From Sipunculus nudus (taxonomy: Eukaryota > Annelida > Sipuncula > Golfingiida > Sipunculidae): a stretch of DNA of 64,000 nt. Numbering within the stretch: position 1 is the stretch's first letter; every line of letters begins with the position of its first letter. The notes below the pieces were generated by a model. The model saw nothing but the letters and a program-made list of their open reading frames with translations. It was not told the origin of the DNA and did not search any database. Positions 24,983 to 36,480 of the stretch are shown one piece after another. The stretch lies in NCBI GenBank assembly GCA_026874595.1, contig CM049306.1, positions 93,859,642 through 93,923,641 on the forward strand. The letters run 5' to 3'. Both the position numbers and the translations under genes were made by a program.

Positions 24983-26045
24983 CCAGAATATGGGTAGTCG
25001 ACAAGCCACTATGTGTATCCGCAGAAATCAGAGTGGGACGGGTGAAGTGAGGCATGGATTAAGTGGCAAGGGGAATAGAGCGTGGTATGTTGCATATTAG
25101 CATGGATGTCTGCAGCTTAAACATGAATGTAGGTGGTGCCACCTGTCATAAAATCGAGAAATTGTCCAGGATGTATAAACCTGCAAAATTTCAGGTGGAT
25201 AAGTCAAACCACTGCAGAGATATGAGTGATAATATCCCAAGGCAGATGAACATTGGACGCTGCGCATAAATGGTTGCAGGTGGCGCCACCAGTTTTGCCT
25301 ATGATGAAGAGCTATGTGAGATCTATAAACATGCAAAATTTTGGCCTAATCGGTCAAACGGTTCCTGAGATATGAGCTTGGATGTCTGCAGAGTAAACGT
25401 GAATGTAGGTGGCGCTACCTGTCATAAAATCCAGAAAGCTGTCAAGGATGTAAAGGTCTCCAAAATTTCAGGTGGATAATTCAAACCACTGCTGAGATAT
25501 GAGTGATTTAATCCAAAGGCAGATGAACAGATGGATGCTGTGCATTAATGGTTGCAGGTGGCGCCACCAGTTTTGCCTAAAATGAAGAGCTATGTGAGAT
25601 CTAAACACATGCAAAATTTTGGCCCAATCGGTCAAACAGTTCCCGAGATATGAGCTTGGATGTCTGCAGAGTAAATGTGAATGTAGGTGGCGCCACCTGT
25701 CATAAAATCGAGAAAGCTGTCCAGAATGTATAAACATGCAAAATTTCAGGTGGTTAAGTCAAACCACTGCTAAGATATGAGTAATATTATCCCAAGGCAG
25801 ATGAACAGATGGACGCTGTGCAAAAATGATTGCAGGTGGCGCCACCATTTTTAGTGTATGTTATAAAGCTATCAAAGGGCTACATTTGTGCAAAATTTTT
25901 AGCCTTATCGGTTAAACGGTTCCCGAGATATGTGGGTTTATGTGTGGAAACAGACGCACAAATGGACGCTGGGCAGCAAGGAAAGGTCAGAGGTCAACCA
26001 AAAATGAGGGCGCAGCAGTTCACATGTGACCTGATGATAAACCCG
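24983..26045 (-). mobile_element. Helentron/pearl-like element, copy C, 5'-truncated, inverted
   Basis: On the - strand it ends with hairpin arms around GTAGTC (24994-24999) and terminal CTGG (24983-24986 as CCAG). Core palindromes lie at 25132, 25279, 25408, 25557, 25686 and 25835, alternately spaced 147-149 and 129. The 5' part matches 23320-23520 of copy B inverted but stops near 26045 before the GTATCCGC hairpin. Confidence 0.65.
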
Positions 26046-26132
26046 ATTCGCTTAAAATGCGAACCAAGTTTTTTTTCAAACAGTTGAAAGATATAGTTCC
26101 AATAATCTGGGAATTCTGCATCTAAACATTGT

Positions 26133-26199
26133 GTCTAGACGTCTAGACGCTGTGTCTAGACGTCTAGACACATTGTCTAGACTACTCCCCCCCCCCCCC
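26133..26199. repeat. Cluster of TCTAGA palindromes and poly-C
   Basis: Five TCTAGA sites in about 50 bases, including the perfect 20-base palindrome GTGTCTAGACGTCTAGACAC at 26152-26171, followed by a C13 run. Short simple-sequence array with no obvious function. Confidence 0.6.
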
Positions 26200-26509
26200 G
26201 AGCCAGGTCAGTTGCCATGGTGATGTCTGGACCCCACCTGTTTGTACTGAGTGACCTCTTGACTTGGCTGCTGAAACTCAGCATGAAGTCAAATCTGTTT
26301 TCAAATACAGAAAGCCTTTTTCAATTGGCTACAATGCTTTTTTTAAAACTGTATTTACCCAATCTATTCTTATAAAACTGGCAGAACCTTACTATTGAAT
26401 AATTCTTGTAAAGTTTAAACCAATCAGCTGAAGAGTTTCATCATAAATCAGTGTATAAGCTAGAAGAGTTTAAAATTACATTTTCGCTTGTAAAAAACAC
26501 ATCAATGTA

Positions 26510-27008
26510 GGTGGCGCCACCAATACCTCAAAATCAGATATGACATGTGACAAACATTGGTATAAAATTTGGTAATTATAGCTCTAGCCGTTTCTGAGAT
26601 TTTAATTTTAGTGTGCTTTTTTGGACAGATGACTAAGTTCAACCTCCTGTAACTCGGCCAAAAATCTCCGAACTGGAACCATTCGAACAAACTTGAGAGA
26701 GATTGTTCCAGGGATCATTTCTGTGAAATATTGGACAATTTGGCTGGACAGTTTCAGAGAAGAAGATTTTTAAAGGTTTTTAAGCTTTTTCTCTATAAAA
26801 TCTAAATTAATGCAGATACCCAATAATAAGCATCAGGGCACCAAGTTTCACATGTGACAAATTCTTACATGTAATTTGGAGCTGCTAGCTCCGACATTTT
26901 CTGACTTACAGCCATGGACGGCGGAAAGCCAGCCCTGGACGGCGGACGGCGGACGGCTTACGACGGACGGACGACGCTGCGCCATCGCATAAGCTCACAG
27001 GTTCGCTA
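26510..27008 (-). repeat. Inverted left end of family X
   Basis: Reverse complement of 20984-21442: it ends ATCGCATAAGCTCACAGG, TTCGCT at 27007 and includes the GGACGGCGGACGG block and a palindrome at 26510. It forms a ~500-base inverted pair with 20984-21442, 5.5 kb apart. Confidence 0.7.
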
Positions 27009-27639
27009 AAAAATAAATGTAATATATTCACTTTGGACTACTTTCACATCAATCTACACACTAGACACAGTAGGAATCTAGATTAATATTATCAACTGCA
27101 TCTTTGTCTATCATTAATTTCCTTCATATGATCCCTAATGATTAGTAATGAATAATATGATTTATTTTTTTTATCATTAAAATTTCACTGAAAAATACCA
27201 TAGGTGACTGCATGGTGTTATTTGGAATAACATTGACATTGACATTCTATCCATCCATACAAGATTCTTACATCATTAGTAACTGCAAGTTAATTTTCTG
27301 TTACTCATCAACTAACAAATTCCTTTTCTATTAATTTTTCTTTAATTTGTTATAAAAAACCAATACAAAATTATTAATTTATTGTTTATTGTTATGTTGT
27401 TTTTCAAAACAACTACTAGATAAGTTGGGTTGGACACCTGGATCAACTGTGGCTGGGCATTAGCTGCCTGGCTGCCCCAGTGTATGCTTCGCTCAAGCAT
27501 GCATAATCTGATGAAAGGTCAACTAGGTCAAAATACAGGTGACTGAAGAGGGGCTTGATTAAGCCTGGGTCTGACATGGTCTCATTAAAACATTAATAAA
27601 AGCTACAATATTTAGCCAATTTCTTTCAGCTTTCTAAAC

Positions 27640-28990
27640 TACAAAGATGAAATCCTTATGTGTGCATGATATGAAAATTATATCAACAGTGCTCTCAGGA
27701 AACAAACGATCCATGGTCAAAGTTGGGTAAAATTTAAGTTACTGATTTTATATTTATACTAATAACTTATAAAATTTAAAAAATTCAGAACTAATTTTTG
27801 GTATTCAATTGAATCTTGATTAAATAATGTTACATCCCTGACAAAAAATCTCTAGCTTCAGCAATCCTCTTGTTAAGGGAGTAAATATATTTCTTGATTT
27901 TTTAAAAAGTGCATTTTGTTTGGGCCCATAACTTAAAACAATTACGCAATACTGACATCATTTCTGGCATGTGCATAGCGAATGTATAGAAAAATATGTT
28001 TATTATATATGATCAAAGTCAGATCAGTGGTTTTGATATGAGGCAGTCTTACAATGTAACAATGGGTTTTTAATGGAAAAATGAAGTTTTTCATTAATAT
28101 TTCAAAGGAATTAATTCCTAGTGATCAAATTCTTGGCATGGTAGGGGATTTTGGAGACATCTAACTGTATGCTGAATCTAAGGAACTTAGAGCTGAAGCT
28201 GGGGAGCTGAGCTCAAGCAAATTGTATAACACTAGCTTGATGTAAACTTGATGTGACATGGTGCTTGAAAACTTGAATAAAATCTACAGTTTTTGATCAA
28301 CTGGTTTCAAATTTTTGGTGTTTACAGACAAAATGCTAACAAAAACATGCTGTGAAAATTAAATCCACAGTACTTACAGGAAAATAACGTGCCATGGTCA
28401 AGCTTGGGCAAAATTTAAGGTACTAATTTTATATTTTTGCCAATATTTAAATAAATTTAACAGATTTTGATCTAATTTTTGGTATATAATTAAATTTTGA
28501 TCAATTAAAGTTGTATTACTGAAAAAAAGTCCCTACCTTTAACACTTTTGGTCTTAAGTGACCAAATATCTTTCCTGATTTTTTTACAAAGTCCATTATG
28601 TTTGGGCCCATAACTTTTTAAAATTAAATAATACTGACTTAATTTCTGGCATGTGTATAGGAACTATATAGAGGAATAGTTATGGTAAATATGAAGAAAA
28701 CCAGATGAGTGGTTTTGACATTAGGCAGTCCTGAAGTGTGAAAATAGATTTCTAATAAAAAATTGAGGTTTTTCCTTAATATCTCGAAGGAACGAAGTCC
28801 TATTGACCCAATTTTCGGCATGGTTTGAGATTTTGGGAACATCTAACTGTATGGCGAATTTCAGATTCGTAGGTCCAATGGTGTCGAAACGTGCCAGTCT
28901 TACGGACGGACATCCGGACGGACGGACAGACGGACGGACAATGGACCACGACTATAGCTCAGATGACTTATAGTCAGCTGAGCTAAAAAA
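27640..28990 (-). repeat. Two ~680-base tandem units, inverted AGCTCAGCTGA repeat
   Basis: Segments such as CATGGTCAA.NTTGGG.AAAATTTAA (27714, 28393), GGGCCCATAACTT (27923, 28603) and ACATCTAACTGTATG (28156, 28838) recur with a period near 680. On the - strand it begins TTAGCTCAGCTGACTATAAG (28986) and then a block of GTCCGTCCGTC. The same start occurs at 15029. Confidence 0.6.
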
Positions 28991-29043
28991 TGAGCCAACA
29001 TTTAACATCTCAGTAAATATATCTTCCAAACCCCGGTTAAAAG

Positions 29044-29057
29044 CCCGGTATACCGGG
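29044..29057. repeat. Perfect 14-base palindrome CCCGGTATACCGGG
   Basis: Lies at the junction where copy B resumes (about 29065) after its internal insertion. Could be the end of a small foldback element; the surrounding GTTAAAAGCCCGG and CCGGGTTTATCAGC extend it imperfectly. Confidence 0.5.
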
Positions 29058-29606
29058 TTTATCAGCTAGTCTCACATATCTCTTAATCATACACAAAATT
29101 GGTGCCGCCACCTGCCACTATTTTTGCACAGGGTCCGTCTGTTTGTCTGACGTGGGCTAAAATCACTCATATCTCAGTAGTGGTTTGACTTATCTGCCTA
29201 AACTTTTGCATGTTTATACATCTTGGACAGCTTTCTGGGTTTTGTGGTAGGTGGCGCAACCTACATACACATTTCGGCTGCAGACATCCAGGCTATTATG
29301 CAACACACCTCACTCTATTTCCCCTTGCCACTCAATCCATGCCTCACTTCACCTTTCCCACTCTGATTTTGGTGGATACACGTAGTCGCTTGTTGACTAC
29401 CCATATCCTAGATTTTCGTGTTGTGTGCAGCCTTGCCAGAATTGCAGCAGTGATGTTTGTTTAATTGTTTCTTGTTCTGAGTGTTTAGTACTTGCATTGT
29501 TCATATACATGTTACACATGTTCTTGAAAAGTAATGGTCCAGCATTGAAGCATTATACCTGGTTTAATCTCATTGCACAGGTTCGCATTAGGCCTGTAGG
29601 CCTTGT

Positions 29607-30216
29607 CTATAAATTAGCAGGAAATGTTATAGATAAGATACAAAGGTTTAGTATTGGTGAATTAATTACTACTGTATTAAAACTAAGTGCTTTAAATTTG
29701 CGGCACGTTATTCGTGACTATTCGAATTATTAATTATTTTCATGTCGAATACAACCCCTACTAAAACACCCTCCTTCGGCTTAATATCCTCATTAAAATT
29801 ATCTCATTGTACCTGTGTCTATGTAAGAAAAAGATCTGTCATTTGGAGTCCAACAGACCTGCAATATACGGTGACTTCTAAATATATAAACTGATGGGAC
29901 GCAATGACATCTGACGTCATGCAGTGTCCAGTAAGCCCACTGTCAGTACTAGCCATGGCAGCATGACTTTCAGGCCTTTGTAAAAGAAACTGATACGTCT
30001 TCAGTTAATTTAAATTGACGTTTGGGTGGCAGGCTGCCGCTATGTCAGTGCATGAGCCGTCTCGCCGACGAAACAACACATTCACGTACCTTTGATGAAG
30101 ACGAATGAGTACAATATTTAACATGTATTTTAATCCAAGAAGACCGACACAGCACGCGTCTCACGTGTGTTACATGATCTTAATATATTGACTTAAATAA
30201 GGCATACTGATTTTAT
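29607..30216. other. No gene seen
   Basis: Unique-looking sequence with a CRE-like CTGACGTCATG near 29910. No supported exon. Confidence 0.4.
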
Positions 30217-30315
30217 GTTCAGAGGTAGTCCATCTCTGGACCCTTGTGTCCTATGTTAGACCTCCATCAGTTCTGACATAGGACACAAGGGTCCAGAGAT
30301 GGACTAGTTCAGAGG
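30217..30315. mobile_element. 81-base snap-back MITE with perfect 9-base TSD
   Basis: Element 30226-30306 runs TAGTCCATCTCTGG...CCAGAGATGGACTA. Its two arms (35 bases, one mismatch) pair over an 11-base loop. GTTCAGAGG flanks both ends exactly (30217-30225 and 30307-30315). There is no room for coding sequence. A 9-base duplication suggests Mutator-like or related mobilisation; the superfamily is not certain. A transcript would fold into a near-perfect hairpin like a miRNA precursor. Confidence 0.8.
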
Positions 30316-31000
30316 AAGACGTGAAGGGTAATGAAACAACGATTACTGTCACGTACACGGAATTCATGCTTTACAGCAATACTTTTCTCCACTTACTGTA
30401 ATGCGGCTTTAAGGAAAGGTATGTATATCGGAGTGATTCCCAATCCCATTACGCTTCTTCGATTTATACATTCATTGCACTAAAGGCACCAACAATGCCT
30501 ATCCCGTTAATGGGGATGCTCCGGAGAAGCAATTCCTGACATCGGCACTGATGTCGGAAATGTATGGTATAGGGGAACTCATTTTGCAGCACACCTGTCT
30601 TTCCGGTGTAAACAGGCACTCTGCTAAATTATTGTTTCCTTACTCCCATTTTAATTATTATATCGTGACGCGCTTCACGGGCACTGCGGCAGGCGGGAGT
30701 ACACTAAGGCACTTCCTTTAATTGCATGTCCTGGTTTTGTGATTATGTATTTCTTATCAATTCTCTTTTTTTTCAGAATAGGTCCATCGCTTGAATGCGG
30801 CTCTACTGAATGAGAATAAAGATAAGAATGATATGTAAATACCAGCCTACAGGATTGTAAATTTTGTGCTCGGAGCTTCTAATAATCCATTAAACAGAAA
30901 GAACCTGCTTATAATGCAGAGCGCATCCCATCGGTTCATTCGTGATTTCGCCATTGTTATACGCAGGGACTGGACGTAATTTGGTATACCCACGGTCCAT
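30316..31000. other. No gene seen
   Basis: Mixed-composition sequence on both strands without a supportable exon, RNA gene or repeat. Confidence 0.4.
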
Positions 31001-31475
31001 CCGTCCGTCCGTCCGTCTGCCCCTTTTTTTACCTTTTAGTGTCGCCGCGATAACTTACCAGGGCTTTGGTGGATTTACACAAAACTCACCAGAATTACTT
31101 ACCAATAGATTATCTCGCCCGGGTTCGATTTTGGGCAAAATCCACTCATATTTATTAATCGAGTTCACTAGGCTACTTTGTGGTGTCGCCGCGATAACGT
31201 TTATTAGGAATGTAATGGATTTTGATAAAACTCTACAGAAATATCAATCAATATAATATCTCGTCTGAGTCTGATTTCCTGCACAATCCAGGCATATTTA
31301 ATGAGGTCAGAGGTCACCATACTTTTCTTGTGCCGTGATGACTTACCAAATCTGATCTGATGGATTTTCATGCAACTCATTATGATATGAACCAATACAG
31401 TTTTCCCAACTGAATTACATTCTCAGCAATTCACGCATGTTTAATGAGGTCAGAGTTCACAAGATATGTGACGGG
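31001..31475 (+). repeat. CCGT block followed by three ~143-base tandem units
   Basis: CCGTCCGTCCGTCCGTC (31001-31017) precedes units marked by TGTCGCCGCGATAAC (31041, 31184) and a decayed TGCCGTGATGAC (31331). TTTAATGAGGTCAGAG at 31299 and 31439 shows the same period. Plan matches the other CGTC-led tandem elements of this window. Confidence 0.55.
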
Positions 31476-31790
31476 CTTATATGCACCATTTACGGTGCTC
31501 TTGTAATTTCGGTCTCTGATGGCGAGAGGGCGCCGTCCTCCTTCTGAATGACTCTCACTAGCTTTTTCTACCCGTTTACTATTTGCACGGGAAGACCAGT
31601 TTAGAGTCACCCCAATTATGACCGACGGTGCTATCATATAACGAAGACCGGCTAACCTATTTTAATATTAATAGGTAACATTACAACACGCCCGTGACAG
31701 GTGAGAATCTTGTTGGATAGCCAAAGAAATATATAAGAATATCATGCCCAAAGATAAATTGTAAATAAATTAGCAACAATTAAGAGACCA

Positions 31791-31847
31791 GTTTATTTCA
31801 AACCCTACTTACCGCGTAAGTTTATTTCCAACCCTACTTACCGCATA
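31791..31847 (+). repeat. 29-base tandem duplication
   Basis: GTTTATTTC.AACCCTACTT followed by ACCGC occurs twice, at 31791 and 31820, with one substitution. Confidence 0.7.
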
Positions 31848-33439
31848 TTTTAGCAATGTAAAACAATTATGGTTGTTGACGCTCTCTGAGGAACTGAACA
31901 GTTTGTTATGTAGAACTCTATAAGATGGCCTAAGGCCCTGATTCATACTAAACTGCTCTCTCGTAGTTACCGCCAGGTAGCGCTGCAATCGCCACTTGAA
32001 AAAGTAAAGTGAAATATCTGAGGATTTGGGTAAAAATATTGTAAAAAGCCCCCCTTAGGACACACTTGGCATCATTTCCGACAGCTCAAGACCAAAAAAA
32101 AAATGCAAATCCGAGAAGTAGGCACGGAGGAGATGTGTGACAAAAGTCTCGGGTAACCACCGTCAACTACAATAAAGACTGAATCACAAAAAGGAATGTC
32201 TCGGATACTATGGTTTCACGACCGTTGCGCCGCTGCATTCAATTCTTGCGAGTGGGATAACTTCAGAATAATCGACAGAATCGTTTTAAATTATGCATTT
32301 GCATAGGTGTGGGACAAATGAGGTTACCTGCACAAAATTGGATAAAGACCTTTACTATAACAGTGACCGTGACCACAAACATTTTTGGTGATACCACCTT
32401 CATTTCTCAGTGTTGTGCAGTTAACCTAAATATATATTCACTTTTTCGTAACAACAAAATTCGTAACAGCTATATAACTAAAAATAATGATTGAGCAAAT
32501 AATGATGAATACTTTTCCTTTACATTTCCTTACAAACGAGTTAGAGTATGGAGCCTATATAAACTAAGGTCACTGCCTGCACTATGGAAGACAATGCACT
32601 ATAATTTGTAAATTTCGGTGAAAATCGGATAAACAATAAATATTTCAGGAGGGGTATGAGGGATTGCCTTGAAATTTGCATGATCAAGTTCCAGAATAAT
32701 TTAGTGGAAGACTGGTAGCGTCACATACACTATTTACTTGTTTAATTGTGTATGCAGTTTATCTCCCTGTCACTGATACTGAACATAATGAGTGCAATTT
32801 AGCCTCTAACTAATTTAATTAATTATTTCTTTGGAAATTCGCATTTATAATACATGGGTGTAGCGCAAAGCGTTATGTTGTTAAGTTTTTCGGTTGAACG
32901 AGACTTGTGGCGTCACCTCTGTAACGCTTCAATAACTTCATCGGAGGCAGGGTTCCATTTTTAAGGGATTATAGCCAAAGTCTAGGGAAACTATGGAATC
33001 TCAATCAGTTTGGTTCAATTGAGTACTAGCACGTATATAAGAAATATATATATATATATATAACTGCACAAAAAAATTATATCCACCTATATATAAAATG
33101 TGTGTGAAAATCCATTTTTGTGTGTTCTCAAGATAAGAGACATCTATTTAATGTGTGTTGTCATCCTGTAAACTCATATGTCGTGATATATATGAACTGA
33201 AGGGCCTGCTTGTCAACATTTGTTACAGTTTGTTTTTTGTATTAGTACATGTCAAGCTGAAAACATACTTTCTAAAGTGTTTTTATATTTGAACTTACTA
33301 TACATATGTCGACATATCAGACTCCTGTGAATGAGTTAAGCCAGCTCTATGGGTTAACGTTTAAACTGTGGTCCTGACCAACAGGCTTCTTGCGTCAATG
33401 GTTAATTAGCACCAGGTGGTTCAAAATTATACTTTTTTT
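31848..33439. other. No gene seen; (AT)n microsatellite at 33044-33062
   Basis: Unassigned sequence. No conserved protein exon or RNA gene was recognised. Confidence 0.4.
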
Positions 33440-35871
33440 AGCGAACCTGTGAGCTTATGCGATCGTGCGGCATCGTCCGTCGTGCGTCGTCCGTCGTTCG
33501 TCGTCTGTACGTTAACTATAGCTATCTCAAAAACGGCAAAAGCTAGCATCACCAATTTTTTTTGCAAATAATCAGTCATCCAAAAAACTATTTCGGATTT
33601 TGTTTATTTTTTTCTAACTGCATTTTCTTAGATTTTATAGGGAAAAAACTAAAAAAGCTTTAAAAATCTTCTTCTCCGAAACTGTCCAGCCAAATTGTTC
33701 AATATTTCACAGAAATGATCCCTGGAACAATCTTTCTCAAGTTTGTTCGAATGGTTCCAGTTCATAGATTTTTGGCCGAGATACAAGAGGTTAAACTTTG
33801 TTAACTGTGCAAAAAAGCATATTAAAATTTAAATCTCAGAAACGGCTGTAGCTATCATCACATAGGTCATATCTGATATTGAGGTATTGGTGGCGCCACC
33901 GCATCGGCCTTTTTTGTACGGGGTCTTCAGTGTCTGTATCACACTGAGGGCTACAAAAAACTTCTTCTCTGAAACCATATGGCCAAAATGTTTAATATCG
34001 CACAGAAATGATCCTAGGGTAGTGCTTTCTGAAGTTTGTTCAAATGGTCTCTTTTCAATGACTTTTGGCTAAGTAATGGGAAGCTGAATCTAGTGAGATG
34101 CCATAACAGCCCATTTTAGCTCAGTGGCTACAAAGATCTTCTTCTCAAAAACCACTAGGCCAAATTCTTAAATCTTGCATATTAATTATCCTCAGATGTT
34201 GATAATTTAAGTTTGTTCAAATGGTTTTGGTTCAGTGCTTTTTGGCTAAGTTACGGGAAGATGAACTTAGCCAGGTTGCTGTATCGTCCTATGTGAGTTA
34301 TAACCTGCGAAACGTTTTTCGACTGATGCCACTGAAGCCAGTTTGTTAAATATTTTACAAGAATAATTCCTACAATAATTCTTATAATAATTGTCATTAA
34401 TGGTTCCACATGAATGATTTTTGGCTGAATTATGGAGATTGAATTGAGTCATTTTACCATATATGTTAGCTGTGTGATGCTGTTACATCTAGCCTGGCAC
34501 CAGTTTATCTGCATCTATTACATCATGCCACTAGACATTTAGATTTCAGGTTATCTTTGGTTAATATTAACAAGAAAGTTTTTTTAAAAGCTTTTAAACA
34601 ATTTAGATTTATGATTTAAGTTATTCATCATACCAGGCAATATTACAATCATAGATATCCAGCTCTCTGTGGCTATATAAAGACAACAGTACGTGGATTA
34701 TAAATTATTGGTATCCCTACTCAACTTAATTCAAGAATTTGCCATCAATGAGATATATCTGTATTTAAATTTTGCATTCAGTATGCATCCGTAATAATTT
34801 TACATATATTCCTGATTTCTTTTTTTTTATAAAAAGTCAGCTGAAAAGCATTTTGTATTGGGAAGATAAATTTCAAAGTTATTTCAAGTAGGGACCAATT
34901 TTTTGTTCAGATGGCAGCACTTGGTTTACCATTGGCAGATTGCCAGTGCTTTGATGTTGGCCATTAGCCAAGATGATGTCAGCTCTATAAATAGTTTTGC
35001 CACAGTGCCAGGATTGGAAGAAGTGCAGCCAGGTATAGGTCAAGAGTTCACTCAGTGCAGTAGCTACATTCTATTTATAGCTTTGGCAGACTGCTCACTG
35101 CATCATATTTGGCACCAAAATTCAGCCTGAATCTATTTATAGCTTTGGCAGACTGCCAACTGGGTCAGATTATGCAACAGGTCAAGAGTTCACTCAGTGC
35201 AGCCAGGTACAGGTCAAAAGTTCACTCAGTCTTGCCAGGTGCAGGTCAAGAGTTAACTCAGTGCAGTAGCTTGAGGCAGCAATTTGTCACAGGTCACTCG
35301 GGGGCAACTGCCTTACTCACCTAAGCCTTGTCAGCCCAGTGCATCAAACTCTGGGGGAGTTTGATGTATTGGACTGATATTTTGACCTGTCTATGCGTCT
35401 TTGACGGTATTCTCATTTACAAGACAGGTGGTGCCACGTACATTGACTTTTGCACAGTGTATGTGCCTGCTTATTTCTACAGAGGAATTTGACATATCAG
35501 GCTGAAATTTGGCATTTTTATACATATCGAATAGCTTTGTCGTATACAAGACTGGTGATGCCACCAACAATAATTTTTGCACAGTGTGTGTCCCTGCTTA
35601 TTTGTCGGGAGGGGTTTGATACATCACTCTGAAAATTGGCATATGTGTATATCTCTGATAGCTTCGAAGTATACAAGACTGGTGGTGCCAGCTACAATCG
35701 TTTTTGTGTTGTGTGCCAGAATTCAGCAGTGATGTTTGTGTAATTGTTTCTTATTCAAAATGTTTAGTACTTGCATTGTTCATATACATGAAAAGTAATG
35801 GTCAAGCATTGAAGCATTATACCTGGTGTATTTTCCAATGCACAGGTTCGCATTAGGCCTGTAGGCCTTGT
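33440..35871 (+). mobile_element. Repeat family X, copy 2, uninterrupted
   Basis: 2432 bases from AGCGAACCTGTGAGCTTATG to CACAGGTTCGC (35841-35851) and ATTAGGCCTGTAGGCCTTGT. It carries the CGTC block (33473-33515), palindrome or variants at 33889, 35427, 35550 and 35682, and the CAGGTCAAGAGTTCACTCAG short repeats (35037-35260). Colinear with copy 1 and serves as its pre-insertion template. No protein frame longer than about 75 codons. Confidence 0.7.
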
Positions 35872-35934
35872 TATGAAATCCAAGTGTGAACAAAATCATT
35901 TGAATCTGATGAATGCCGTTTATATATGCGCATA

Positions 35935-36480
35935 TACGTTGGCAATATTACTCATGTCTTAAGAAATACCTGTTACTAATAATACTTAGTGATTAGATTT
36001 AAGAGACACTGAACTGATATTACGTGGCTAGGTATTTAAAGCTAAATGTACTGATATTACCAGTGACTATAGATGCGTGTGTGTCTACTATAATTGATGA
36101 TTAGAGATACGCGTGTGACCGATGACACTCAAGTTTTAAATGATACATGAAGAAGTTTAGAGACAATAATCCTCATTGATGAGAGATAGGTATGTGTGAC
36201 TGGTTATGTTGAACATTTAACAGATGCTGCTGGATTGATTATACCATTTACGAAACGCCATGATTTTACTCAGGTGTTAAGAGATATATTGACTAATATT
36301 TCGTAGTGATTAGAAATACGTGACTGATAATACTCAGTGATTAGTCTATCATTAGACATACGTGTGTCACTGGTAATAATCACTTCTTTAGAGACATGTT
36401 TCTGTGACCGATAACACTTGGGCGTTCAGGTATATAGTCGTGAGACTGATATTACTCAGGTGTTACGACGAATTAGTCAG
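35935..36480 (+). repeat. Degenerate minisatellite, unit about 45 bases
   Basis: A pattern of GTGACTGATAATACTCAGTGATTAGAGATACGTG recurs with many changes (for example near 35965, 36045, 36090, 36315, 36370, 36440). Unit boundaries are blurred by decay. Confidence 0.5.

Larger units (their letters stand above)
23234..29411 (+). mobile_element. Helentron/pearl-like element, copy B, inserted in family X and itself interrupted
   Basis: 5' hairpin GTATCCGC/GCGGATAC at 23234-23263 and 3' hairpin GTAGTC/GACTAC at 29382-29400 with CTAG at 29408-29411. Family X sequence resumes directly after it. Core homology covers 23234-23690 (palindromes at 23522 and 23671) and about 29065-29411 (near 29101 and 29251). 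The 5.4 kb between holds other repeats. Immediate host bases are ..AATCAT and ATTTTCG, with no long target duplication, as expected of rolling-circle-type insertion. Confidence 0.6.
20984..29606 (+). mobile_element. Repeat family X, copy 1, split by a 6.2 kb insertion
   Basis: 20984-23232 matches 33440-35697 almost base for base in long stretches, and 29412-29606 matches the rest of that copy (35698-35871). Left end AGCGAACCTGTGAGCTTATG is followed by a CGTCGTCCGTCGTGCGTC block; right end holds the inverted CACAGGTTCGC (29576-29586) and then ATTAGGCCTGTAGGCCTTGT. The 12-base palindrome or variants occur at 21431, 22964, 23092 and 23212. Segment 22440-22810 carries short repeats of CAGGTCAAGAGTTCACTCAG. 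Non-coding; class uncertain. Confidence 0.65.

Noticed and set aside
10771-25846. Regularly spaced palindromic repeats reminiscent of a CRISPR array
   Set aside because: The 'spacers' are themselves homologous monomers, the host is a eukaryote and the units belong to transposon cores.
23341-26087. Nearly identical frames on opposite strands (23341-23538 minus, 25830-26087 plus; APPFLVYVIKLSKGYICAK)
   Set aside because: They are translations of inverted copies of the same Helentron-like repeat. Similarity is at DNA level, and other copies break the frame.
22449-35130. Matching ~74-codon frames at 22449-22667 and 34903-35130
   Set aside because: Both lie in colinear copies of family X; no known domain, and the similarity continues outside the frames.
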